Source: Seriola aureovittata
Lineage: Eukaryota > Chordata > Actinopteri > Carangiformes > Carangidae
DNA: 64,000 nt
Direction: 5' to 3'
NCBI RefSeq assembly: GCF_021018895.1
Contig: NC_079374.1
Coordinates: 4,476,212-4,540,211, forward strand
Of this stretch, positions 1-13,870 are shown piece by piece (the first letter of the stretch is position 1; every line of letters begins with the position of its first letter). The translations under genes were made by a program, and so were the position numbers. Below the pieces are notes generated by a model. The model was not told where the DNA came from. It worked only from the letters and a program-made list of their open reading frames with translations, and did not search any database.

Positions 1-1596
1 CTCACAGCCTCCTGGATTAAAACTAATTTAACGCTTTACAGCGGACTGATATTGAACATGTTGCGCCAGAAAGCAAATTTTGTTCCATCACAACGCCTTG
101 GGACGCTTCGCAGTGACTCAGTGATGAAGCTGAGGGAAGATTACTGGTGCCGGGGTTCATTTCTCAGCTGCAGTGAGCTGTGGCTGCTGCTCGGCATCAT
201 GGGAGTCCCTGAGCCTGGGAAAGACAAACCAGAGCAAGAGGGTAAAATGAAGGGGGAAGGCACCGTAATCAACGGGGCTAATTAACATTACTTAATCACC
301 GCAACATAGCTGCTTAATAAAATAATTTCCTCATGAATTTATTTAGGGTTTCTGTCTATAAGTGAAGCAGGTCTGATGGCATCCCATCAGGCATCAGTGT
401 GGAGGCAGCAGATGGCAGTGTTGCTATCTGGATCCGTGCAGCCTGAGAGCATTGTCTTGGGGAAGGTATTGTTTTGACAGTGTGTATGTAGCTCTGGGCA
501 TTTGTGCCTCTGGGTAACGCCACTGAAATGCAAAGTACACACTGCCAGATACCTGAGTTATTATTTGAAAAAGCAACACTTTGTACAGTGTTTATAAATG
601 CTAAAATAAACATTTAAAAATTTATGTAGTGGTAAGGAGATATATGCATTTCCTAATGTATTTGTTGAGTATAACTCCCCCTGTGGGAACCCATAGGTGG
701 AGGCTGCTGTATAAATAGATAAAGCATGACAACAGCTTTAATTATATAAGCATTTAAATGTATTTATAGCTGTGTACAACTGCATTATAGTGTGTTATTA
801 ACCATTTATTGAACGTTAGTCGTAAAGTGTTACCTGTGAATTTGTTTCCTTTTGGTTACTGCAGATTTCCACTGTAACATTAAAGGTAAGGTTTAAACAG
901 AGGATATGTGGGTGTAGAAAATGTATGTGTGGACAGAAACACAGCAGCTCTCCAGGATGAAATGCTTCGATGTTTCAGTTGGTAACGTTGCACCATAATT
1001 GCTGACTTCATCTAAAATTGACCCACTATCTGAGAGTCGATTGATTTAAACTGCTGAATGTTGTTTCTGGTTCTTACAAAGCGAAAGACTTAGCTTGCAG
1101 GGTGGTGTTAGCAGGCTGTGCAGTTCAAAAATAAAAAAGCTATAAGCTCTGTGACTTGTTTTTTCTTAGCAAAACACTCTTTGGGAATTCTAGTTAGCCT
1201 CTCTTCTTAAAAGATAAAGCTAGTGTTCAATTATGTGTTAATTCACTAGCTGTTTAAGATACTAATTTATACTCTGTATGATACAGTCCATGACTCTTAG
1301 CCATAAGCCCATTCATTCTTATAAAGAAAATATATATTTAAAAAAGGGGTCACAAAGATATCTTTAATTCTTTAAGTAGTTGCCGGGAGGCGGATGAGAT
1401 AGATGGATGAAGTGGATGGTGGATGTTTCGCATCCAGAATCCTGACGGTGGTTATAGGTTTAGGCAACAGAAGCTCTCTGGTTCAGGTTCGGAGAGACTC
1501 TTGGTAAACACATTGTGTCTGAAGTAACTGAACGTTCTCTGTATTAAACCAAACCATAATCATTCCCCAGCCTTAACCGAGTGCTTTACTGAGACG

Positions 1597-1660
1597 TTCA
1601 TTTACATTTACATTTACTCATTTGGCAGACGCTTTTATCCAAAGAGATTTACAAGACAGG
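1597..1660 (+). repeat. Dispersed teleost repeat core (TTTGGCAGACGCTTTTATCC type)
   Basis: Contains reiterated catttacattta followed by tttggcagacgcttttatcc and aaagagatttacaag. This string is very common across teleost genomes in interspersed elements. The element class is not certain to me. It supports the assignment to a fish genome. Confidence 0.6.
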
Positions 1661-2924
1661 GACATCACTAAAGCTTCAATGCAGAACTAAACCTTGACGT
1701 TGTTCACTACTTGCCAAATACATAAAGTAACAACATCCTTAAACAACATGTTAACAGAAAACATAGTCCAGTCCTACTAAAAGTATTTGCTGTTGCACTT
1801 CAGTGGTGTTTACATGTTATTTCTAGGAGACAGGTTGATTCATGTACACAGGTTGTACCTTTGACTTTTTTTTATATATCATAGATCCTGATACTTTAAT
1901 ACTGTCACTCCCATTTTGACCTGCATGTCCATCCAAGCCTGGGAGTGGACTGTAGGCGAGGCACCTACCACAGTCTACACAGCAAATGAATGTAAGTCTT
2001 ATTTCCCACAAATCACACTGCCACTTTACATCTCTAGTCATCTCTATCAGAGCTCTATTTTTGGCATATCGACGCGGCGAAGGCGTCCGCACTTGGTAAG
2101 AGGATTTCACCTTTTGTTAATTTTAGATGTTCACACAGGCAGCGAACACAAACTGCAAATGTAACAACACGAGCCATCCGTTTGGATCGCTAACTGTAAA
2201 AGAACTGACAACAAATAATGTTTTCAGGGTGTTGTGATGTGACATGGTGGCAGGGCTCTCTGTCATATCCCCTGACAAGTCATATAATAGGGTTATTGAT
2301 AATCTGTCGCCTCTGGTACTTTATGTGTTGCTCTGGTTCAAGTGTGATATTTGAGTGAAAGCGCCTCCAGTTCTCATGGATGTTTGCAGCATTCTACTGT
2401 ACACCTCATTGATTTCACGCACCATTAATCTGACCTGTTATTTTCACCCTGTCCGAGGCCCAAAAGTGTTTCTAAATTTTTTTTTTTTCTCAGGAAGATA
2501 CAGCGCTGGAAGAGCTGTGTGGGATTAGTATTGATATGTGAAAACAGAGCCAGCTGCAGCATTAATAAAATATACGGTAGCAGCCAAGTTTAACCAAAGC
2601 CAGATAACAATTGATTAGAGAAGATAAGCCGAAGATGTGTAAAGTTTCTTTGCTCTTCTGTTTGAGATCAAAGTGTGGGTTTATTTATCTCCGTGTCAAA
2701 ACTTGCAAAGTTTTCCATGTGAAAATGTAACATCTTCTGGACATATAAAGACATAGATGAAATACCCATAGTAAAATTTGTATATGTACAAATATTAAAA
2801 ATGTCTGTGATGAATTTTTATATGGTTTTATATCTTGCAACCGTATACAGCGGGATCCAAGAGTCTGAGACCACTTTCCCATCCACTGTAGCAATATATG
2901 TTTAATTTACATATGCAAGTTTAT

Positions 2925-3245
2925 TAAAGGAGTTATTTATAAGTTTTGCTATTGCTACATAGCCAACGTTAGCATTAACAGCTGTTTCTTTACCTGTGTT
3001 GCCAAGAGCTCATCATCATGTTTATGTTACATCCTCTGAGCAGCGCTTCTTCTTCAGGGCAGACTGGACGCTACAGTGACTCTGTATTGGAAAGTGAAGC
3101 GACGGGCCAGGGCTAGCTGGTTAGCGTGCTAACGTCAGTAGAAGAAAAAAAGTGATAGGAATAGAAGCAAAATAAGAGGGTTGCTTTCCATTGCTGGAAA
3201 CAGCTCTTTGTGAATAAAGGAACAAAGTTTGATGCTGAACTCACA
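2925..3245. repeat. Dispersed repeat related to 52507-52715
   Basis: The part from agctggttagcgtgctaacg through gaagaaaaaaagtga matches 52507 onward in the same direction. The part around gctattgctacatagcc and gttagcattaacagctg matches the reverse complement of about 52645-52710. The two copies therefore hold the same two modules in different relative orientation. Class unknown. Confidence 0.5.
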
Positions 3246-4639
3246 AGGATTGTTCCAATTTCTGATGTATATGTATATTATATATACATATATTACATTA
3301 GTAAATTGGTTTAAACAGTGTATTTTCTCACAAAAATGAGTTTTTCTTGCAGGCTGTATCTGCTGCCAGTTCATGGGTAAAAACAATTCCCTAAGTGTTA
3401 CAACACTTTTCTTTCTGTATGTCGACTCCCTGCCGGCTGTGTAGAAGTGGACATGTGGCGGCAGGAAAGAAACAGTGTCCAAGAGGCTCTGTGGGATGAA
3501 GAAAAAGACTAACTGCAACCGGTCCATTGTGCAGAAAAAACCCACCTCATGTGCCAGTTTCAAACTGTAATTGAGTGTCCTCCAGTCTTCTGAGCTGCCA
3601 TCCCTGAGCTGCTTCGGTCAATGCATTGTGACACTTTCAAAAGATAACATCAATATGTCAACTGCGAGTATTGGGCTCAAGTGAAGATTTCCTCTTCTTT
3701 GTCTGATTTGATTTTTCCTCATGATTTTCCAGAAAGTTTAAAGAGTGGGAAGTGGAGAAAAATTTATTGCACTAGTTGCACGGCATATATCTGACAAATG
3801 GTCCTATATACACGTGCTCCATGTCTTGGAGTCTTCTACTAATTAATGTGTGTGAAATAGGCTTGCAGGATAAATTTGCGGTCGGTTCGTGATAAGTCTG
3901 CAGAGGATGATAATGTGAATAGAATTTTCCTTCGTTATCTGGTGACTGATACAAATGGTTGTATAGCAAATGTAATTTCCAAGCCATTTCCTTATCTTTG
4001 CCTTGCTTTCCCATATAAAAGCGTTGCTTCTCATACTTGAGGAGCAATAAGATCGTGAGATGAATGTCAACTATCCCTTTCTTTCATCTTAAAATTGTTT
4101 TTTTTTTCCCTTTCTTTCTCAATTCTTTCTCTTTGGGCACTTTAGCAAGGATATTCTGAAGGAGTTGCAAGTGATGGACACGAGTAGGTGCCCTTTGCAT
4201 CAGCTCAAAGAACAAAGCAGTGAGTTCCCTGATTGACAAGCTACAGCCAAGCCCTCTGAGGGGTTGTTAATCTTCCCCTGTGAGTGCTGGAATTATATTG
4301 CTGGACCTCCTGCCCTTTCACAAAGACTAAGAAGTCAAGTTTGGGAATTAGACAGCACAAGGACGTGCTTCATCATTTAAGCTACACAAGGGAAGAGTTT
4401 TAGGTGAAAGAACAGAGTTGGGCTGAATTTACCAACAATTTCATTTAATCCAGGTTTGAACCCAAATAACAGGCGTAGCAGCCTTTTGTAGGCGATTGGA
4501 GTGGGTACAGGGAGTACAGGTTTTCAAGCAGGCGTTTTCGAAAAGAGGCTGATACAACAATCGTTAGTCAGCAAATCAGGGGGAGTATTTCTCGGCTGTC
4601 TGCACTGACTTCCTGATGAATCGATAAGCGCCCATGCGC

Positions 4640-5210
4640 AAATGTCATATATGCAATTTTCATATGCAACAATTTAATATATTGACATATATATCTAACT
4701 TTTACAAGTATATACATTTATGTTTGTATGCTTAGACAGGTGTTACATAAATATATATCCATCCTGTCAGGATGTGTTGATATTATAAACAGTAGGGTCT
4801 GAGAACACTTGCCAGAATATGAAGATAGACCTGTTTAAAAAGAATTAATTCATGAGAAATTAATAAGGAAAACATATATAAACATATGGATTTTTTTTTA
4901 CATGTATGTGGCTTCAATAAACTTGCATTAATAAATTAAATATATAATGTTAACAAAATTTTTTTACATAGAAAACATATACGATCTATGTAGAAATTCA
5001 TCACATAGATATGTTTAAAGTGTGTATATACAAATATTACTATTGGTATTTCATATATGTTATAAACTTATATCTTCACAGATCCAGAGGATGTATATAT
5101 ATATATGATAATAAAACATGACATGATATATATGGCAACATCACTCTTGATATAGGGACATATAGGTCATATATAACGTTTCTGTGTGGGCGCCTGGTAT
5201 TGATCTTCTC
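4640..5210 (+). repeat. AT-rich dispersed repeat, copy A
   Basis: Shares ordered blocks with 22300-22800: ataaatatatatccatcc, then gttataaac, atccagaggatgtatatat, ggcaacatcactct, and tttctgtgtggg. The order and spacing are kept, so this is one repeat family rather than chance AT similarity. Confidence 0.6.
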
Positions 5211-6919
5211 ATGTCGCTCTCGTAATAAAACAAATTACTGTATTGTCTCATGTGCACCTTCATGTGTTTAAAATCACGCTTGTTGTTTGTTGTTTATCCC
5301 AGTGTTACATTTTTAATCTGTGGCATTGCAAACACTTCACAATATTTGTCATTTACCTGATTTAAGTGTGATTGAAATACAACTCTGATGGCTCTCAATT
5401 CACCCAGGGCACATTTTGATTCTGTCACTATCTGGAGAAAATAGTCGGATGTTATTTTGAGTTAATAAAAGAACCATTTCATAATCACGGAAAACAAGTA
5501 ACCGGTTTGTTATGTTGATCACAGAATAATTATTTTCTTATCACAAGTGTGCAACCAGATTTTCCTTTCTTATGTATGTATTGTAGCTTTTCACAGAAAT
5601 GGGGTAAACAGCTCTACCTACACATCTCCAGCATAGATCTAAGATGCAGCTGCCTGCTAAGCATGGCTGGATGCTAATTAATGTTTGCAAAGAACACAGC
5701 CGGGTTCGGAAAGTTAATAAAGCAATTTTCAAAGTTTTACCTGGCAATGAAAATTAGAGAGGGAAACGTGTAGCAGCTATTATATGACTGTGTTCTATAA
5801 TCAATGACAAACCCCAACTCTGATATTAGTTTGTAGGAGCCGCATCCTTTGCAGAGGATGCCGATGTTTCTAGTTCTCATTGTATAACTGATATCGACTC
5901 AGGCATTTTGTGGTGTAAATATAGTCCGTGCTTTCACCAGTCCGATCAAACACCTTGAGAATCCTGTGCTGAAATGTGATGATTGAATAAAAGCTTTCAA
6001 TAATTTGGAAGCTGAGTTATTTTGACACCTGAGAAAGCATCAGTTAATGAATTAAATTAAACGTTACGCAGAAACAATCAAAGAGCAAACATCCCCAATA
6101 AAGCAGCCTCATCTCGTAATGTTCTGTTTGTGTTATTTGGTCTCTGTTTTGGTGGTTGTGTTATTTTTGCTGAAACCAATCAGTATTGACTGACATGTTA
6201 GATATGTTGATGTCATTTATAGTCGATACGCAAACTGCAGAAAAAGTTGTTGTTAGGGAACAGGTAATGTTTCCAAAGTCAACAGAGGAAACATGCAGAT
6301 GTAAGAGTTGTTATTTCTGTAAATTGACTTAAAAACAGCCCGTGCAGCTGTATCGATCTCATCCAGGCTTTTGTTTAGCTCTGCATATTTATCTGGGTGA
6401 TCATGTGTGCACGCTCATGAGAACACTGAGCTCAACCAGGAGGTGCAGCTCTCAGGAAGCCACTGTTGAAAATAGAAGATGCAAGAAACAACAAGAAACT
6501 GAAGAAACCGGTAAGTGAATAAAAATAACTTCAATAAAGCAAATGAATTAATCCACTAAACTGGAACTGGAAAGTTTTTCAATTCATTTGTAAGTAAATG
6601 AATGATGCTCCCTCACACATGTTAGGACGAGTCAAAAAACAAAATGTGCAACAACAAAAAAGGAAAAAAAAATGTATTCAAGCCAAAGCTAAACCTGCTG
6701 AACTCACTCATACTATTTGCATTTAGATTGTCATTGATTTTTGCATCGCTTGACTTGGACCAACTGCCAGATGCAAACAATTGGCCCAGTGGACATTTTG
6801 ACGTTTCTCAGTCGGAAAACCACAGATGCAAATAATAAAATTAATGATGGCTCAATTTCACTTAGCTGCTGCGGTTTGGCTAACATGTTAGCATTCAGCT
6901 GATAAGGAGCAAAATTAGC

Positions 6920-7440
6920 CTTTAGCTCCATTTTTGGTCTTCACCTGCTACCAAGGGAAATATAATCATAATAATAATGATCTTTATTTATAGACCAATT
7001 TTCTAAACCGATGCTACAAAGTGCTTTACACAAACAAAACATGCAGGTCCATAATTAAAACAAGCAATCAGAAATACAGTTAAAATTAAAGTGTCTTAGT
7101 GCAAATAGACCAAAGGCAGTAGCTGCCATTTAGGAACAGTTTTAATTCGAAACAGGTGTATGAGAGGTGAGAGTGTATCAAACAGTGAACACAACAAGAA
7201 GCTGAAAGACAATATGCTTCAATAAAATCATTTTTGGGTCTTCACCAGCTGCCAGGGGAAATATCTGGCACTTTAGTTGCTAAATGCTACGCTAGATGTT
7301 CTCAAGCTAGTTGCTAACTTTGCCTAGCTACTGTTTACGAACAATTTTAACTCTGGAAACAGGTTGATGAAAGGTGAGAGTGAATCAAACAGTGAACACA
7401 ACAACAAGCTGAAAGATGTATGCTTCAATAGAGTCATTTT
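6920..7440 (+). repeat. Tandem duplication, one unit carrying an insertion
   Basis: Unit 1 (about 6920-7205) and unit 2 (about 7206-7440) share tcttcacc..gctrcca.gggaaata, then aggtgagagtg, atcaaacagtgaacacaaca and agctgaaaga in the same order. Unit 1 is interrupted at about 6960-7120 by a segment with atgatctttatttatagacc and caaagtgctttacac, a motif pair typical of dispersed teleost repeats. Confidence 0.65.
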
Positions 7441-7746
7441 TCCATTGTTAAGATAAAAATATTAATTAGTTCAGCTTTACTGACTATATTGTGATTGTTA
7501 TGCACGTGTAAATTTAACCCGTTTTGAGCGCACGTTAGTTTAGGTTATTTTTTTAGTTCATTCAGGGTAAACAGTGTTATAGAAATGTGTTGTATCTCCT
7601 ACAATCATCTGTATTGTTATTCCAGTCTGTTCTGTGCCTGTGCTTTTGTCTAAGTTTCTCAATTTCTCACTTCCACTTGAGAGCAAGCTGTTGGTTAATT
7701 GGATTTTTTATTCTCCTTGGCAAACAAGAGGAGACATGCAGGCTCA

Positions 7747-7791
7747 TACACACACACACACACGCACACGCACACACACACGCACACACAC

Positions 7792-7826
<35 letters not shown>
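7747..7826 (+). repeat. (CA)n microsatellite, imperfect
   Basis: About 80 bases of CA repeats with several cgca and cata interruptions. Confidence 0.97.
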
Positions 7827-10800
7827 ATGATGCATACCAAAATCCATTAGTATTTGGCCTTGAGAATATGCTACTTACGAAAGCTGTCCACTCTGTACTT
7901 GCAATTTCTATCATTATGATGAGGGATTTGATGGGAGGGTTGATGTGAAGTGAGCGAAGCTGCGGGTCAGATAGCCGACACCTTTAACACTATTTGCAGA
8001 TTGGATGGTTAGCTGACTATTTGGCTGCGAATTTTGAAATCGCATCTACAAGAGGGATAGACAGGAAAACAAAAAGACTCTTCAGACAGATCTGAGCTCT
8101 GTTTGTGTTTGTTGGAAGAGATATGATCACTGTAAAGGAGACGTGAAGCCGTGGAAGTCGAGTGGAGTCTGTGTGGCTTCTACTTCATTCAGACTGTGCC
8201 TGTCGGAGAGCTAACGCTAGCTAACAGCTGTCTGCAGATATCAGGCTGACGTCTTGTCAACACAAACTGTGCAGATGAGCTAGTGAGAAGACGCACAGTT
8301 TGTGTACTGTGATCATAAAAGCGGATGTCTGTATGTAGTTGAAGCATCTGCTACTGACAGTACATGTGTAGCTGTATGGGTTAGCATTTAGCCTAGTCCT
8401 TAAAACATGAATAAAGATGATACCCTTGTAACTGGTGCAGGTTGTTTTTTTTTTTAAATTATTCTTTCTCAACTGTTTTATACATGCAGGCCTACGAAAA
8501 AAGGTATAACCATGTTTAAGTCGTTTTGCAACTTCCATTTTCCAAGGAAAACAAATCTTTGGCCTAAAGTTTTATAACTGGGAAATGTGGAATCAAATCA
8601 CATTGGATTGAATCAAAATGAATTAATTTTTTTCACTAGCCGTTAGCAACATAGCGACAGACAAGCTGAGGTAAGGTTCACCCACCTTTTATTTTACCAC
8701 AACTGCCCTGATCACTGTAAACCTACTGTTTCTGAGCCCCGTCTCTGAAGTCATCCTTCCTCCTGAGGACAAAGATAATAACTGCTCCAAATAAATAAAT
8801 AAATAAAACACAGTGGGTAGGTTGTCAGGTGGGGAGTGTTCTGTCACCTGCAGTTGGTTTCAGCTGGGTGGTCTGTTGTTAGTAACAACCTGCCACTGTC
8901 TCAGCTCCAGCAGTTTAAAGCCTCATACTGACTGGGTTTATTTCTCCTGCGGAGGTTGGGTGATTTTACCATTACCTTTTGCTGGTCACTGATTTTAATC
9001 CCATCGAATGTATGAGGGTAATTTTTCACTCCCACCCCAATAATAATTACAGCTGCAATTATAGTTTTCATGTGAACTCACTGGTCCTCCTGTAATTTAT
9101 ATTCCATCCGGAGAGAGGTCCTTGTATTTTAAAGTGGATCTCTGAGTTTCTTCTGCATGAAAAGCTGCCTGTCCTACTTTTCCTTCATTGTCTCAGTCTG
9201 CACGGCAAGTTCATTTAATTTCTGAACGGAGGTGAAATGTTTTAGCTCATCTGATGGATATAAACATGCTAACTTCACATATAAGCTTATTTGGAAACCA
9301 AAATAACGGCACAAAAATGAAAGAGGAGAGCAGGATCCCCTCTTTGTCCTGTTTCTATCTTTTTTTTCCTTCAGCCTATATTTGTTTACATCATGGCACC
9401 ATTAAAAGTCTGCTGAATTAGGTATTCACAGTTCCTGTTTGCACTGTGTGGATTACCTTGATACTGGAGGAAATGTAAAAAGGTGATATTTCTTAGGCAA
9501 GTTGAACTGTGGTTTCTATGATTTCTCAGCAGATTTATTATCAACGAACATCAAACCTCCCACATTATCTGGAAGTGTAAATCACACTGAATCATATCAA
9601 TGTGTTTACTGCCTCGTTGAGAGTCGACCGGGTTGAAACTCAACGGGGAACGATTTTTGACTCGATTTCACCTCATGCAGAATCTTGGCTTCCTCTTTGT
9701 CAAGACTTATTGTCCTGCTGAATTTCCACGTCTATGAGACGTTAGCACAGACTGTAATTTTCAGATGGTTAAAATCCCATCCACAACCATGAGTTAAATT
9801 ACAGAGGAGCACAGTGAATATATCATTGCCCGCCTCCCACTGTAATGTTAATCCCGTCACAAATGGGGCTTAATTGACATTATTACCGTCCGCCTTTTGT
9901 CAGATGAGCTGTGCCAAGCAAATATTGGCAGGCATCTTTTATCTGCTCTCTAAATGCCCTTGTTGGAGTGTTATCTGTATGTACTCCTTTTCATCATGGC
10001 TGCTCTGTGAAGGTTATTAAAAGCACAAATCAACACTTTTTCTGCCATCAGTTTAGATAATGAAGCTAGCTTTTACATTACCTGAGACTAATGTGTAACT
10101 CTGTTCCTTTACTGTTGGAATAACATACTCTATGTATGTGTGTTTATTACCGTGTTGCCCTTAGGGACATAATGTTCATCTTTACTGGTGATATTTGGCA
10201 AATGCAACTATTGTCTTACAGACTGTAAATCCACTTCTCTTGTTTCAGTCCCAGTTCATGTTTACAACATCTTAGGTCCAACTCCCCTTGGTATCTTTTT
10301 TGTTTTGTGCTGATTTTGTTCCGACCTCTTTTCACTGTTTCAGAATTGCTTCAGGTAAAAACTACAAAAGAATAACTCCTGTCTACAAACTCAAACCGAA
10401 GTGTGTTTAACTCGCTGTGCACCTACACACATAATGAGGGCAGATGACTCTCATATATTTTAGAGTAACTGAATATAATTTTGCAGTCTGGTGTTATACT
10501 CATTAAATAACTCAGAACAGAAGCAGCCTCTTCATAATTCTGCATCACTGTGAGCTGAAATAAAAACAACAGTGGAAGTAGCAGTAAATTGTATTGGGAT
10601 TGACAGCTCGATGGATCTGCCCACAGGCAGCCAAGTGTGGGAGTTGTCGGAGGCTCATGGTGGCCTCGCAGTGTTTGAGTATTTCAGCCCCGATGGTGGA
10701 GCCTCCGCAGGAAGCATTTCATTAGTTGAAAAGTCCCTCCCTGTCACTTTACCAGACTCGGTTCCACCTGCTCCAGTGTATTAAGGTTTTCTTTTGTCAC

Positions 10801-11449
10801 TCTTCCTGAAAAGCCGAAGTATGTTCCTGTCATTTTCTGCCTGCCTGTGTCCGGGGTTTGATGTTCTACAAGCTTAAATAAGCCTGAATTAGCTGCGCTT
10901 GCTGTTGCCTACTTTTAATGTACTGTAATTAGTTTCAAAAGTCTGCCTCGTCCTCACCCTTGGTGGCTCAGTATCTGCAGGCTGTCATTAGACATACAAT
11001 GAGCACCTGAAATAACTGTTGAGCAGCGGCAGCAGCAATCTCTGAGATACTGTCTCTGTGAGTCACGAACCTCGCCGCCAACCGCCACACGTATACTGTA
11101 GCTTCATTATATGTGTCTTATTTGATGGAGATGTGCAGGCTGTGAAAATACAGCAGCACTGCAATCATAATACAATTTACACTGAATCCTCTAATAATTT
11201 ACTTTTCAAACTCAGTAAAATTCCTCTCTTATAGGAAGTTGAAAGAGTATCTCGTACACCGCAGCTCATTAACTCCAGAGTTTTGGTGGAAAGAAACTGT
11301 CGCCAACTTTTCTTAATGCTCAAAACCGTAACTGCGCTGCGAGGAGTTTGTGTAGGTGGCCCTGATGTCAAAACAGAAAGTACTGAATCTAATGAATAAG
11401 CAGTGGAGGTGATCCAAACCACTTCATCTCATTTCTCTGTTTTGTAACA

Positions 11450-11452
<3 letters not shown>

Positions 11453-11490
<38 letters not shown>
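11453..11490 (+). repeat. (TG)n microsatellite
   Basis: About 19 uninterrupted TG units. Confidence 0.97.
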
Positions 11491-11492
<2 letters not shown>

Positions 11493-12019
11493 TCTTATCT
11501 CGGAACAAAGAGAAAGAGAGAAATTCAAACACATGGAGGGCAACAGTTGGTGAATGGGACACATGTGACTCCATCTGGGGTCATTTAAAATGAGTAGCAG
11601 CTGTGAGGCTGTTTCCAACACGCAGTCATCACTTCATGACATTATTATTTCATTAAATCAAACTGACAGAGATTCACTTATCACAACTTGTGTCTGGTGC
11701 TGTGTATTTCCTGCCCAATTTAGCATGATGGGTGTGGATAATTATGCACAGTGACCTCCATAAACTCTCATACAAGCTCCATAGTCTGCACAGCTCTGAA
11801 ATGAACACATATCAATATCAGGTTCTGTTACGGCCTCGACCCTTTGACATGTGGCCTGAGCGTAAGGCCACATACACTGACCCGAGAAGTCCAAACTTAA
11901 CTGGACATGTAGGAGTAAGAGTGATGGCAGGAGCACAGGCAGGACGGTGCACTTAAATAGAACAAATGATGAAGACCATGGCTGCGGTTGAAAAGATGCT
12001 GAGGAAGGTTCCTAACTGA

Positions 12020-12345
12020 GTGAAATGACCCGGATGTATCTAAGCGGCAGCCATGATGAGAGCTGGTCCAATTCTCCAAACTCTGAGGAAAGGAGCTTCA
12101 GTGCCTCCTTGGAAACACTCGACCGTCCTTCATGAAAGGGAAGGAGATAATGGCCCACAATTCTTTGCAGGAGCAACATTTAAAGCAACAGACCACTGCA
12201 GTTTCTCCGAGGCAGATCCACTTAAATGTAGAAACTGGAGCACCTCACACGATCCAACACTTATGGGAATCCGTGTGTGATCGGCTGAGCTCCAAATCCA
12301 TGAATATAGATTTCTTCTATTTCAAATGTGTCCCTGAACAAGCAT
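12020..12345 (+). repeat. Dispersed repeat family, copy A (partner 40795-41130)
   Basis: Shares with the 40.8-kb copy: tgac..gatgtatct.agcggcagcc, gagctggtc, ggaaaggagctt, ggaaacac, aaatgtagaaac, agagcacct-like, cacgatcca and gatcggctga, all in order. Probably a non-autonomous DNA transposon; class not determined. Open frames across it are incidental. Confidence 0.6.
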
Positions 12346-13389
12346 ATTGAATTTCTAGTTAGCAAAAATAAAACCATCTTTACAAAATAATATGTATCTA
12401 TTAATGCTATTTCACTCAAGCCACCATTATGTAAAGCACTAAGAAAACAAATGATATGTCTCTAATTAACAAATGCATACAAAAATGTCAAAAGCGCCTT
12501 CGCCAAGAAAGTCTATATACTCATGTCTAAATATAATTCATTCTAGCCTTTTGCTCAAGTTTTATTTAATTATCATATTAGTGGCTCAACTTTCTCTTAT
12601 ATTTTCTCTCATGTTATTTTATTTAAACATTTCATTCCTTTTCCTTTTGGCGTTTTTTTATTTAACAATATCTATTTTGTTGTCAACTCCTATGAGTAAT
12701 TCATACGAGAAAACATTGAAAACATAATTTCTTAGGAGGTATCATTCAGGTCTGGACCAGACACTTGAATTGTAGGCATACAGCATTATTTATTATTACA
12801 ACTATCCTCCATGTGCTATAAATAAAGTTGGTTTAAAAAAATTTAAATTGTAGTCAGTTGTCTTTTCCTAAGTTCTTCACCTCATGACGTTTTCCATCGA
12901 GGGTCAAGGAAAAGCAGTTAGTGAAGGAGACGTTTTTGACTGTTTGACTGCAGCCCAGGGTTACAGGCAGACAACAGGTACCAAAATACAGGCAGCAGGT
13001 GCAAGGCAACAAGAAAGTCAACAGCATGAGCAGAAGAAAGGGAGACACACTGAGACGTGTGCAACAATGTGGAAACTAACTGGGGGGGAAACTCCAGGGG
13101 AGAAAACCAGGGTAATGAGGAACAGGTGTGGAGGCGGGCAGGGCGGCGCCACTGATTGGGGACGGGAAACAGCTGAGCAGGTGGAGACGGGAACAGGAGG
13201 AGAGAGACATCTGGTGGACAGGTGGAGCAGGGCAGGAGACAGAAGCAACATAAACAGGGTGAAAACAGTGTGCTAACTAGCTTAGCCTACAGCAGTATCA
13301 CATAAGCACATAATTAGCTGTCTGCATTATTTTGTGGGGATGAGGTTAAGGCAGAAAAAAAAAAACCTTATTCAGAACTTTAAATTATA

Positions 13390-13660
13390 GCTCTGTTTTA
13401 TATTTGGCTCTTTAGCTGCTAAATGCTCCACTCTGTTCACCAGCTGCTCTCACACTGTGTCTGTCTGCTGTTTGCTGCTGCGCAGGTCGTGGACAGAGGC
13501 TTTTTAGAGCCGTATTACTTCAAACAGCTGCCTGCTGTGGACAAAAACAACACTATGAAAGCAGTGAGTGAACCAAAAGAGTGAAGCTCTGAGCCAGAGA
13601 GCGAAACAATTAGCTGAAACTCACTGTGGAGCTCTACAGCCACTTCAAAAATCCAATGTT
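13390..13660 (+). repeat. Probable dispersed teleost repeat
   Basis: The run tggctctttagctgctaaat, then ctgcctgctgtggacaaaaa and aaactcactgtggagctcta is one I recognise as recurring in teleost genomes. A weaker relative of its first block (ttagttgctaaatgctac) occurs near 7270. Class unknown. Confidence 0.4.
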
Positions 13661-13751
13661 ATCTTAAAAAGAAATGGCATTAGATTTGGTCTTACATTGT
13701 TTTTCCTACTCTGCTACTATCGACTAACTGCTCCTTTATGCTTGTGCTTAG

Positions 13752-13870
13752 CTTTTACTGAGGTGACCAGATATCTGAAATGAAAACATGGGACATTTCC
13801 AGTTTGGTGGTAAATATCATCAACATCATTGAAATATCCAATGTGTTTACCTATGAAACAACAAAGGGGG
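13752..13870 (+). repeat. Truncated copy of the miniature element at 58957-59213
   Basis: Begins aggtgaccag, then tctgaaatgaaaac, acatttccag, atatccratgt and acctatg, all in the order found at 58957 onward. The right end is not recognisable, so the copy looks truncated. Confidence 0.5.

Noticed and set aside
3135..3563. 142-codon minus-strand open frame
   Set aside because: Overlaps a dispersed repeat and AT-rich DNA; no domain, no exon borders.
12884..13276. 130-codon plus-strand open frame rich in Gly, Arg and Gln
   Set aside because: Low-complexity, lies between dispersed repeats, and shows no family resemblance.
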